From positions 39,119,625-39,183,624 of the forward strand of contig QVOM02000042.1 in the NCBI GenBank assembly GCA_003586115.2: a DNA stretch of 64,000 nt. The letters are read 5' to 3'. The position numbers and the translations under genes are program-made. The DNA comes from Salvator merianae. Lineage: Eukaryota > Chordata > Lepidosauria > Squamata > Teiidae. Below the pieces are notes generated by a model. It had not been told where the DNA came from and did not search any database. It saw nothing but the letters and a program-made list of their open reading frames with translations. This document shows, piece after piece, positions 1-10,330 of this stretch; the stretch's first letter is position 1; each line of letters begins with the position of its first letter.

Positions 1-112
1 GGCAGGAAACTGCATAAGCAAAAAGGTGGTGCTTTCTCACCCAGTCGCCAATCAGTTGGTAGAACCCTTGTAATCAGGTTATGTTGCCTGACTTGAATGA
101 GAAGATAGGGTG
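1..112. repeat. Partial copy of an unnamed dispersed repeat, cut by the window edge
   Basis: This stretch aligns by eye to 39118-39240. Both contain aggaaactgc...gcaaa, tcttacccagt-type blocks followed by gccaat, and end with a gttgcctg...tgaat motif. No reading frame is visible. The second copy lies inside a CR1 relic, so the sequence is mobile or part of a mobile element. The class is unknown; a non-autonomous DNA element is the likeliest guess. Confidence 0.5.
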
Positions 113-901
113 CAGTGTAAGATAATTCAAGCCATATATTAGGGATAACTATTTGGAAGACCTTTTTATGCATCTAGGGATGGGACACTTATTCTTAAAA
201 AGATGTTTTTTAAAAAAGCTCTTAGAAGGAACCAAGTAAGCACGTTACTTGCTCTGCCTGGTTATCCTAGGCTCCTCCTCCTCATCCTGCTCCCCCCTTA
301 TGGAATCATGCACTAACTCCTGGCTCCAGGTGCCTGAGCTGCTAAAGCTAGCCTTGCTTCGATTTCAACTTTCTGAATAGCAGCTTTATCCAGCTGTTTC
401 TTGTGATAGTACTAAAATATGAACCATGAAATGAATGTGAATTTGCATGTGAAGAAGCAGAAGTGACTGGATCCTGCTTCTACCACCTATGGTCTTGTTT
501 CTGGTTCTGCTCCAGACTAGCCAAGAAATCTGCTCCCCACAGTAGCTAAGTGGGACAAGGGGTCAAGAAGACCTCAGAAAGAATGGCAGAGGGGAGATGA
601 GAACAGCAGTCCTTTCCCTCTTTTCAACAGGAAAAGGCACCTGTTAAAATGAAGCTGGAAACCTTACATTTCAGTGGCATAGGGATAAGTACATCTTACT
701 AAAGATAGACAAAAATGATGAGCATTTGTTCCATACAGTCACCAGGATGACAACTTAGCAGTGATACATTAGTGTCTCTTGATTTGAAGAAAGAGAGACA
801 TTTTTGATACATTCTCCTACACAAATTGGTTTTTAAGGATAGTGAAATGTTCTCCAGATCTGGACTGAAATATAGGTGCAATCCACATGATGCCATGTGA
901 C
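113..901. other. Anonymous sequence, no gene seen
   Basis: Only short, unconvincing open frames and no recognisable repeat. The 3' end abuts the CR1 tail. Confidence 0.4.
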
Positions 902-1114
902 TAGGAAAAACTTCCTGACCGTAAGGGCAATCAGTCATTGGAACAGGTTGCCACAGGAGGTGGTGGGATCTCCTTCGCTGGAGGTCTTCAAGGAGAGGCT
1001 GGACAGTTATCTGTCTGGGATGCTTTAGTGAATCCTGCATTGAGCAGGGGGTTGGACTCGATGACCCTAGAGGTCCCTTCCAACTCTATGATTCTATGAT
1101 TCTATGATTCTATG
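902..1114 (+). mobile_element. CR1 LINE 3' end, young 5'-truncated copy
   Basis: The 213 bp encode the last part of CR1 ORF2 (…NFLTVRAISHWNRLPQEVVG…), the stop codon, a short 3' UTR and three ATTCTATG units, the tail diagnostic of CR1. It differs from 56873-57085 at a single base (968, A versus C). CR1 LINEs are commonly severely 5' truncated, as here. The two copies come from a recently active subfamily. It makes no protein itself. Confidence 0.93.
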
Positions 1115-1904
1115 TCTTTTTTCCCATACGAAGGTATGATCTGGCAGAGAAACTGGGACCGTTGCTGAAGTGTGGTGGCCTGAAATAAAAAGTGATCACA
1201 CTGCCTCACAACGAGGACTTATTCTATATTTTATGGACTTCCATCCTCATTCCTTTTGAAGTTAGGGCTTATCTGCACTTGAGCTTCGTTGAGCAAAGGT
1301 CCCACCATCCTCTCTATGTTTTATAAGTAATTTATTATTGCACTGTCATTCAACTGCAAGGCTGGACTTCTTGTGCACATTGTGAGCAACTATTCTGCTT
1401 CAGAGAGCATAAACCACTCATTAGTCCTGGCAAGCACTTGGAACATGCTGAGATTGTAATCCTTCACTACATACAATTGGATTTCCTGGTAAGTACTTCT
1501 TGTATCTTTTCAGTAACCTGGCCACACTTCCACAGAGGCAGTGCAACACCATACCCAGTAGCTGAGAGCTTAAGAACATTCTTCTTCTTGCATGTTCCCA
1601 TTCAGGGTCAGGTGAAATGTGCAAAATCCACTACAGTCAGTGGAGACAATTTTCATACAAGTTCATATAGAGCTGCAGCCTTATTGTGTTTTGCCTACAG
1701 TAAGGTCTGCAGGAGACGGTATTTCCGACCGCGACATCACTGCTTTTACGTGCCTCATCCTGCACCACACCAGCCACCCTGGGCATCAACCACCACTGCA
1801 CTCGCTTACTTCCCAGTTTCCATGCATCTGTGAACAACTTTGGCCATCTTCACTTTTTTGTGGAGGGATCAAGGGTCGCTTCCAGCTGCTACAGTTTAGC
1901 ACTC
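1115..1904. other. Anonymous sequence with overlapping short open frames
   Basis: Several overlapping short frames on both strands between about 1420 and 1912 show no recognisable domain and no codon pattern favouring one of them. Its position just upstream of an L2 scrap suggests decayed repeat, but I cannot show that. Confidence 0.35.
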
Positions 1905-2050
1905 AGTTCTGACACTTTGAGAAGTTACACTTTCATTCACCACATGCTTTTCAACATCTTTATGAGGCCACTGGGAAAGGTCATCAGTGGTTTTGGAGTG
2001 TAGTGTCACCAGTATGCTGATGACATGCAGCTCTAAATCTCAGTTCCATC
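1905..2050 (+). mobile_element. L2-clade LINE reverse transcriptase scrap
   Basis: Translated with frame slips, this reads like the L2 palm domain: a …LFNIY..PLG-type block, then HQYADD-M-QL (the catalytic Ala-Asp-Asp at about 2012-2022). Frameshifts and stops are present and the flanks are lost, so it is an old relic. Confidence 0.65.
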
Positions 2051-2349
2051 TTTTTTATTATTATTAAAACGATTACCCAAATTAATGATAAAGGATATTA
2101 AATATTAAAGGAATGTATGTACCATTGTCCAGGGAAATGGGTGTGGGGGTAGGGAGCTAAAATAACTGTAGCGATAACAGTATGTATAATGTGTGTAATT
2201 ATAGGAGGTGGAGGAATTATTTTGTTTCTTTGCTGGTTTTTATGTTGGATTGTTGGATTATGGTATGTTTTATTGTTAACGGTTTCATCATGGCTGACTC
2301 ACTGGCTTGGCTCTGTATTTTTCTTTAAGGCAGCTGCTTATCTATGAGA
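2051..2349. other. AT-rich anonymous sequence
   Basis: A poly(T)/TTA stretch at 2050-2070 and otherwise featureless A+T-rich DNA. It may include the decayed 3' UTR of the preceding L2 scrap. Confidence 0.3.
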
Positions 2350-2696
2350 CTAGGCAAGGGATTTGTTGAATCAGTTCTATTTCAAACAGGCACAATATGA
2401 GCTGAAATGTTCATATGGTTCAAATCAAAATCCTGATCGTTTAAAGCTTCAGTTCACATTTGAACCAAGCTGGGGGCTCAAATAAACCTTATGAACTCTC
2501 TCAGTTTGTGCCAAACTGGTCCAAAATGGCAATGTTTCTGACTTATTTTAGTCCTTTTTCAATATTTAAAAGGGGAATGAACCAATGACAAACTGCTGAA
2601 TCAGTTTGAGATTTGAAACAAGCCAGTTCATTACCCTTTTAGTTTGGTCTAATTGAAACCAAACCACTAAAAATAGGTTTGTGCACATTCCTAGAT
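2350..2696. repeat. GAACC/GGTTC-rich dispersed repeat, copy 1
   Basis: Dense in short complementary motifs (gaacc, ggttc, caaacc, ggtttg) that can fold on themselves. It ends in gcacattcctag at about 2683-2694. The same style and the same terminal word recur at 19850-20130, and the word recurs without the body near 61538. Probably a non-autonomous DNA element; no coding capacity. Confidence 0.5.
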
Positions 2697-3049
2697 GGAA
2701 ACTTTGGCTGCTTTTCTGGACTCTACCTCAGTTATAACCACAAGGCCCTACAAAGATCATGTGCCTGTGGTCTCAGTTGCTGTTAGAAGTTTTATTTTAA
2801 ATTCCTTTTTATTGGGTGTGTGTATACAGAAGCATGTGAGAAGTGTACCTGGGGTGGAGTGTGAGAGAGGAGAATGATGGTGCCAACATACCAAGGATCA
2901 CAGGTCAGGGGGGTGAGGGAGCAGAAGGCAGAAACATGATAATACTAGAGGGTGTGGGTGATTATATGTTATCACCTTCTTTAGTTCTTCCTCTCCCCGG
3001 CAAGTATCTGGTGGCATGGCTTCTGAACTCCCTTGCTTGCTGATGCTGT
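2697..3049. other. Anonymous sequence
   Basis: No recognisable gene or repeat; possibly the extreme 5' part of the L2 relic that follows. Confidence 0.3.
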
Positions 3050-4745
3050 TAAATGCCAGAATAAAACTAACCTCATCCATGACTTGATTGTGGATGAGAG
3101 AGGTAGCTTGGCATGCATTACTGAAACCTGGGTAGGTGAGATAGATGGGACAAACCTAACCCTGCTGAGGTGGGCTACGAGGGCTTTTATCTTTCACTAA
3201 GTGAATGGGATAGATTGGGAATGCTGTTGGTATACTGCCCATTCTGCTGCCCAACAGTCTTCCTGACTGAGCTGGTGGAGGAAATCTCCAGTGTGGTGTT
3301 GGATATCCCCAGGACTTTCACCTTAGGGGCTTAACATACATGTGGAGACTGCTCCATCAGAACCAGGTCAGGATTGCATGGCCTCCATGACATACATGGG
3401 ACTGCTCAATTTATTGTTGGCCCAATGCATAGGGTGGGACATACCCTCAATTAGATCTTTGCCTCAGATGGTGGGTGGCCTGAATATTGCGTGGGTGGGA
3501 TGTTACCCTGTTGTCATGGTCCATCTGGTGAAGTTTGGTTCAAAGAAAGCACTCCTCTGCTGCAACAGTGCGGGACCCATTCAGATGGGTTTCTGAATGA
3601 TCTGGGGAAATTTTCAGAGGCCTGAGCCAGTGATTCTATTGAGGGCCTTGAAAATTTAGGAAATACTGAGACCCAACGGACCATCAACATGATTACCCTG
3701 AGTGTCCTGTCCAGTGCTATAAAGTCCAAGCTGCTCCTTGGTTTTCTGATCAGATAAGAAGATGATTAGAGTACAGGTGGTATGCACTCACCTTGAACCT
3801 GACCAAGAACATGTGAGAGCTCATGAAGATGCCCACACCTGGGCAGTGCAACCTGCAACAAAGACATATTTTGCAGCTTCCATTGCATGCTCAAGCAGAC
3901 ACCCAGCAGAGCTGTTCTGAGTGGCTAAGGGGCTTCTGTCACCTCTCCCTGGTGACAGAAGCCTGCTGTATTAAATTTGCACGGCACTTTGAGGATACAG
4001 TTGCTCACCTTTGCACTGATTTAAGCACCTCCATTGATGCACTACCCGTTGAGGTGTTCAGTGAGCTGTCTTATCTGGTTTTGTGGGGTTGCTTTCAGTT
4101 TTTGAAATCTGAGGATTTCAGCTTACAAATTTTCTGGTATTTGGTGCCCTTGAGGGGGAGAAGAGAAGAGGGTTATTTAGGGGTTTTATCTGTATTAAGT
4201 ATATATTTTTGTGTTTGCTTTCTGTATTATTTGTAAGACTTTTATTTATTACGAATTACATTGTACTTTTGTACCAATAAAAACAATTAAAAAAACAAAC
4301 ACGTTTTCTGGTTCCTTGCCCATCTTGGCAAGCTAGAAGGAATTGACTGGATGGATCCTGTGAGTGGTGAATGCATCTTTGCATGTGGGAGGGTACGCAC
4401 TGGCTTTGAAAGAGACAGTGGTCCCTCTGTCCCTGAAATAGCCTTCCCTGGGCCCAAAAGTTTGTTCTAGCTACCACCCAGTAGTTAATATCCCCTTTCT
4501 TGGAAATATTTTGGACAAGATGGTGGCTTTTGGATGAATTATCTAGACCAATTTCTGTTTGAGATCACATCTAGGGTTGGGATGCAATCAGTTTTCGTTG
4601 TGCTGGTAAATGGTCTCTTGTGTGAGAGAGACAGAAAGAATGAAACATTGTTGATTCTGCTTGATCTCTCAGCAATTTTTGTAACTGTGTATGGTATCTT
4701 CCTGGACCATCTATGTGGGATCACCTGTGTGGGAGACACTGGGCC
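3050..4745 (+). mobile_element. L2-clade LINE, long degraded ORF2
   Basis: Pieces of one L2 ORF2 follow in order with frameshifts and stops. Endonuclease comes first (…LACITETWVGE…, about 3085-3135; a decayed GDFN-type block near 3310; …GLNIAWVGCYPVVMVH… 3480-3525). The linker follows (…KFARHFEDTVAHL… about 3975-4015). Then comes the reverse transcriptase entry (…ISPFLEIFWT…, about 4490-4515; …LLILLDLSAIF… about 4651-4683). In L2 these segments lie in this order, so it is a single old insertion. Separate 60-140-codon open frames inside it are fragments of this ORF, not genes. Confidence 0.85.
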
Positions 4746-5125
4746 TGTTTGCACTTGCTAAGAGCAAGGGTCTAGAATGCTTGCTAGTCAAGTGCATTTG
4801 CACCTTGAGGAGGCCTGAGAGGCCGGGAATAGGCTACAGCCACTCCTAATTGCTATTGTGTCTTTTCTTCCCACTCTTGACTTTAATAAATAAATAAATA
4901 AATAAATAAATAACTGATGGTTTTAGCTGCTTTTAATGATGTTCTGTGAATGGCTTTGTCCAGAAATATTTTAAATAACTGAATAAATAATATTTGTTAT
5001 GGGGTTTGTGAATGCATGTATTTTGTCATTTATAAGTTTTGTTTTGTGTTGGTGCATTTTGTTCACCACCCTGAGATTTAGATAAAGAATGATATAGAAA
5101 TCTAAATAAAGACGAGTACAAATAC
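4741..5125. repeat. Possible DNA-element end, then A+T-rich tail with (AAAT)n
   Basis: gggcctgtttgcactt at about 4740-4755 resembles the TIR found at 25173-25190, and the following bases resemble those after that TIR. A tetranucleotide run (AAAT)n occupies about 4883-4913. The remainder to 5125 is A+T rich with no coding signal. Confidence 0.4.
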
Positions 5126-6445
5126 TGCCTTCCCTTCCCTTTTATTTTAATATTTCTTTTCTTTTTGAGGTCTAGTGATTTCTATGTCGGTTGCTTGTCC
5201 TGCGCCAGCCATTCCTTCTGTGGCTTCAGCTGCTGACAGAACAACAAAATGACCTGTCTTGGAAAATCACAGCCAGGCCAGCCAGGCCAGTGGAAGGAGC
5301 TGAGGCTCTGTCCTGCCCCTCCACATCTTCTTGCAGAAGGTGGATTCCCTGACTGGGGTCACACCAGCCAAGGACTGGCTGCAAGTCAACCCAGAGGTCA
5401 GGCTGCATACCACTGTAAGCAGCTTCAAACACTGGGTGATGGGTGGATATGCCTCTCGACCAATCCTATGTCAGCTGGAAGTGAATGCGTGAGTGCAGCC
5501 AGCCAAGAGCTCCTAAATATTTGCACTGCAATGCAAGTTGCATCCATGCAACATAAAATAGGCACTAATGGAGCATCCTGGGGTCCTGGGGAGGACATGT
5601 CCCCACTCCATCAGGCCTACTGGCCACTTCCAAGATGTGCCCTTAGAAGTGAGCTACAGAAAGAGCACCAAACTACTCTGAGGACCACATTTTGCCGTCA
5701 CCCATCCTTGTGGCCATAATGAAGGTGAGGGTGGCAGCAGGAGCAATTTACCAAGGGCAGTTTCTACCTGGCATGACTACGCACTGGACTGAAAATGGCC
5801 AACCCCATGCTGATGGCCCTTCAGACAGTCCTTTTGTGGTTGAGGGGGCAATCACAGGCACTTTCAAATGTGTAATACTGATATTGGAAATACTGTCTAC
5901 TCTAATGATGTGTAAACCATTCTGCTTCCCTGAAAGGCATGTGTGCTCCTACCTGCTAATTTATTTTTTATTTTTTAAATGTAGGAATCTTTCCCTGGTC
6001 CTTCAATTTTATTGGAGATTTGAACTCAAGCTGAAGTAGTGAGTGTTTTAGATCCTGACTACAAAGGAGGAAGTATATCAAAATGTTCCACACTTCTCGC
6101 CTAACCTGGTAGTATAAATTTATAGTCCACTTAATTCCTAGAGCATCTAGAAAGAATATTCACTCAAATAAACAAAAAACTACACTAAGTAACGAACCAA
6201 TACTTTTCTAATCAGTTAAAGACTTTGCTAGTACGGGATGGTATGGAACTTTGCTTGATTGGCCATAGTCAGATGGAAAACTACTAAACGTCACTTCATT
6301 GTGGACAGATAATACATATCAAAAAGTCATTGTTTCCTATAAATTCACAGAAGGCAAACAAAAACTTTCAGAACAAGCTTTCTGAACCTAGGAAGTCAGT
6401 CTTTTGAGTGTTCCCATTGTGCTTTCCCCACCAAGAAATGTGATC
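5126..6445. other. Anonymous sequence, no gene seen
   Basis: The longest frame here (5249-5719, plus) begins in a gccaggcca-rich patch and shows no domain. There are no convincing splice signals around it, so I do not call it. Confidence 0.35.
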
Positions 6446-6875
6446 AGGACCATAGGACCTTTCTGCGCTGAAACACCGTGATCTGAGCCAGTGGGTCTGG
6501 AGCAGTGAGACCTGCTGGTTCAGACCTGGCCAGGTGTGGTCTGGAACAACACCATCTGCCCCTGCACTGACCCTGAAGCTTGCATGCATTTTGGGGCCAG
6601 GTTCCAAGGGCTCTGAAGGGCTAGGAACAAAAGTCCGTAGCCTTGGAGTAGCCAGGAAACACATTTCAGTGGCTGTTTTGGTGCACCACTGAAATGGGTC
6701 CCCCAGTAGTCCTGAAGTGGGGGCATGCCTTCTCCATGTCTCCGTGTTCTGGGCTAGGCCATGCTGGTCTGCTGGTAGACCTTGATATTGAGGTCTAGTG
6801 GTGATTCAGATCAAGGTCCTCTTAATCTGGATCATGCTCCATCCTATGCAGATGGATCATACCAGTGTTGGGCAG
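6446..6875 (+). mobile_element. Non-autonomous TIR DNA element (gggcctttctgcactg family), diverged copy
   Basis: The left end, ggacctttctgcgctg, is a variant of the 50391 terminal repeat. The interior lines up with the reverse complement of 50391-50860: ggctctgaagggctaggaac, a caccactgaaatgggtcccc core, then a ccttct..tg..ctc.gtgttc block. The right TIR is eroded. It has no transposase gene. Confidence 0.7.
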
Positions 6876-8265
6876 GGTGTCCTGCATTCCACATCAATGT
6901 GAGGAAGGGAGGCCATTCATCCCCTTTCTGATTCTACTTAAGCGGCAGTGTAGAAAAGCCCATAATTTGCAAAAAACGTAGCAACTCTTGCCAACCTAGG
7001 TAGTTTACTGCAATTGCTCATCCTCATCTACCCAGCATGTCTCACAGTCCCCTGAATCTAGAAAGCAGTTAAAAGTGAGAAACATTCAGAAACATGATCT
7101 GTGAGTTTGCATAAATGTTCCTATATATCCTGATGAAGTCTTCCTGCCCCTCCCCAACCCTTCTTCCTCTCTCTCTCTCTTTTTCTTCCTCTTGCTAGCA
7201 GTCTTATGAAACTGAAATGTCAAGTGAGGGTTGCTTTATATCGTGTTCTGTCAATCAAACAAACGGAGGCTTTATGCATCTGTTGCTAGTATATTGGCAC
7301 TTTTTGAAGAGCGTTTCGGTGGGAGTGAGAATAAATAAAGATCCTTCAGGCACTTTCTCATTTATGGATGAGGAATCAAAGCAGTCTGAAACTTCATTTT
7401 CAGCCTGATACCCTGAAGATTGTTGGCTGATAATTCTGGATGGAACAGCTTATCTTGGAGGATTAGGAAGAACATGGGCTTGCTATTACTGCTGGCTTCA
7501 GTCTATTCAGCCGCACAGACTTTGTCACACAGTATCTGTGCCTTTACATATGTCACTAATCTTATCTATATCTTTTCAGCTCCTTCTGTTGGAGCCATGC
7601 TTCCCTGGGCCTAAACCTCCCATTTCTTCATTACATTGGCTGTATAGGCATTAGCCTCCCCTTAACAGCCTTTTCTGTACCATGTCATTCAGAAAAGACT
7701 AGTAATGCAAAGGCTGTAGCCTTCACAAGAAGGTAATGGCTGTGCTTTATCTCAGGTCTAGCAGGTCACACACTGGTATATTAAATGCAAACTCCTGCTC
7801 CATCTCTTCCCTTTTACTCTCCAAAATCTTACCTTAAAGAAAGAAAAAGAAGGGGGGGGGGAAGAGCAGAAAATCACACCAAAATATGATCAAGTAAAAT
7901 GAACTACTAAGCCCCCAAAGAAAGGCAGAGGTAATCTAGTTCAACTCAAGCACTTCGGCAGAATCCTCCACATTTATCAGCTGGCTACAGATGCTTGCAG
8001 ATCTTCTTCCGTGGAGGTTTTCAAACAAAGTTGGATAAATATCTACCAGAAATTGTTTAGGCAGGTCTTCAAACAAGTGGTTAGACCTGGTCAACGATTT
8101 TCAATTTCTCTTCTGCCCTGGGAGCTTTTCCACACCCACTCACCTGCAGACAAAGACCTGGGCATTTGCTCCATAGGTGTTTCTTGCCACAGAGAGCTCT
8201 GCAAATTGTTCTCAGAGGCATATTCAAAGACATGTTTTAATTTCATTTTATAAGTCTCAGAGGCC
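6876..8265. other. Anonymous sequence with a CT-rich tract
   Basis: A pyrimidine tract lies at about 7145-7198 and a G9 run near 7853. A 63-codon frame at 7217-7408 shows no domain. Nothing here is called as a gene. Confidence 0.35.
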
Positions 8266-8711
8266 CCTGCCACACTAGGCTGGAAGACTGGCCGAGCGTA
8301 GCCTGTAGAATGTTATCTGTATGAGAGAGTGGTTTACTGGGATGCCAAGTCTCCCATCAGACTGGAATGTCCACATAGGGTGGGGCTGTAGAGTGAGATA
8401 CAGTGCCAAAATGGGCCATACCTTTCTTCAACTTTGGACTGCTTACATGCAGTACATAAGCGTTGTACCATAGTATGCCTGCCAAATGCTGTTTCAGCCA
8501 GGAACTTGGAAGTCCTCCATTTCTGGGTTCCTAGGTAGTAAATGACTTCAAAGACCAGGAATCTTGAGACCAGGGCTCTGAAGTTGAGCTGGGATGGGTT
8601 GTCCACAATGTGGATTGCTCTTGGAGTGGGCTGCTGGTAGTCCAACTCACCATGGGTCAGGCTCCCTAGCATAGGTCTGCTCAGTGTGGGATACACTGTG
8701 TTGTGCTGAAA
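8266..8711. mobile_element. Possible further TIR DNA element copy
   Basis: The composition and some blocks resemble the internal part of the element at 23091-23613, such as gtggattgctcttggagtgg against gtggatacttcttggagtgg and the following ctgctggtag/ctgctagcc. Ends are not defined. It sits directly before the 8752-8822 hairpin. Confidence 0.4.
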
Positions 8712-8751
8712 CAGCCAGAGTACTCAATTTCAGTTGAATATATTGAAACAT

Positions 8752-8822
8752 ATTCAATAAGCTGCTTCACACCGATTCCTGTGCTTCTGATAAGGGAATC
8801 GGTGTAAAGCAGCTTATCGAAT
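8752..8822. repeat. Hairpin: 28-bp inverted repeat with 15-nt loop
   Basis: Left arm 8752-8779 (attcaataagctgctt then cacaccgattcc) and right arm 8795-8822 are complementary at 26 of 28 positions, with a 15-nt spacer. The outer flanks also contain partly complementary aatatatt words. No terminator role is likely in a vertebrate genome; it is more plausibly the foldback part of a DNA element. Confidence 0.85.
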
Positions 8823-8828
8823 ATATTC

Positions 8829-9829
8829 AGCAAAGTGTATGGCTACCCATATGCAAAGCAAGAATGGGAACCCCCAGTACAGTTTTCCACAACTTTTTAT
8901 AGCATTTTCTTTTTATGAATTGCCTTCCCACTTTTTAGGTATTCACTCCCCTTCCGTTGTTTTCACCCAATCTTTCATATCAAAAGTACTATACTTAATA
9001 CAGCGCGCCCTGGCACAAGCTGATTACAGAAGCAGAGAAGCCTTAGACTATGTAACGGCTGCACCAGTCAGTGTAAAATCACATGAGATGTCTCCTTTGT
9101 TCTAAAATGGTGTTGCTCATGCTAACTTGCTAGTTATGCATCCACAGAGTGACTTACCCATTAAAAAGAATCCAGCACTTAAAGATGTAAGTTGATTGTC
9201 AGAATGCCATAGATGATATCTTAAGGTTAGTCTCCACTTGGCTGTCAAGTTCATTTATGAACAGCACTGCCTCTCAGCCTTAGTCCATGATCAGATGGCC
9301 TTCTTATGGTGAAAGGAATACACATTCATGACCCAAGGATCACACGTGTCTGTAATCCTGTCACTCATGCCCCAATGCAGAGACAGGGAAAGAACAAGGA
9401 GCTGAGAGTGCAGGATTCTGCACTCCTGGAACACCTCAACAAAACTGCCTCCATGTTTTGCCAGATCAGGGATCACATGACACCAGTTTCTCTGCACAAC
9501 TGCGGAGAAACCAGCAGAAATAACTAGCTGCTTGGCATGACATATAGCTCTCTTTGCAGCTGAGGACCTTGCTATGCACCCATAAAGTGTGTGGCACAAT
9601 CTGGAGTTGCAGCCATGCTGGGCCTGTTGCTTCCGGAGTGGGATGTTCCTGTACTCCGGTGGTCATGTGATCACAGCCTAACCTACCTTACAGGTCTGAA
9701 GATGAAACAGAGAAAAATAAGAGGAGGATCTCCACTGCACTGAACACCTTTAAGAAAGGGTTGGATATCATTAGACAGATGTGTAAAACCAAAAGGGCAG
9801 GGTTAAGATTGATTGATGGGTTGATGGAT
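8829..9829. other. Anonymous sequence
   Basis: Short frames on both strands with no recognisable product. The 9730-9790 piece (…cacctttaagaaagggttgga…) faintly resembles a CR1 3' ORF2 block but is too short to call. Confidence 0.35.
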
Positions 9830-10330
9830 TGATAGATTTCACAGAGTTTATATTGCACCCTGCACCTGAAGGTCTCAGGGCAGGTTGCAACACTTAATAA
9901 AAATACCCAATATAAAACATGAATAAAATTAACAATATAAAACATAATTCAAGTGCAACTCTCTCATCCTAACAGGACAATATTAGGATGGAGCTCAGCA
10001 TCAAAGAGCAACATCATTATAAGCTGTGTAACATGGGTCTCTGGTGTATCTCCACTGGAAAGCTGTTACAAAGTCTGAGGGCCACCACAGAAGATGGTCT
10101 CTCAGGGGCTGATACCCTCAAATCTCTAAAGGAGAGGCAACTAAAAGAAGGGACTCCCCCATTGACCTTAATATCCCAGCAGATCTACATGGGAGAAGGC
10201 TCTCCTTCAGATATTTGGGGTCTGGGCCCTATAGGGCATTATATGTAAGAGTCAACACCTTTGATCAGGCTGGGTAGCAATTAGGCAATGAGTGGAAATC
10301 TTTCAAGTCTTGTATATGTGTTGAAACACG
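9830..10330 (-). mobile_element. L2-clade LINE 3' end (ORF2 C-terminus and 3' UTR)
   Basis: Homologous by eye to 49340-49870 (tctgagggccaccacagaagatgg against tctgggggccaccatggaaaag; gcagatctacatgggagaaggc against gcaggtctatatgggagaaggc). On the minus strand both give the L2 C-terminal domain, and the A+T-rich part at 9880-9950 is the 3' UTR. Truncated and mutated. Confidence 0.75.

Noticed and set aside
3823..4236. 137-codon frame as a small gene
   Set aside because: Its C-terminal part is the L2 ORF2 linker, and flanking L2 segments continue on both sides.
7130..7330. Exon after the CT-rich tract ending in ctagcag at 7200
   Set aside because: A strong acceptor-like signal, but no donor yields a sensible coding exon; the 63-codon frame shows no domain.
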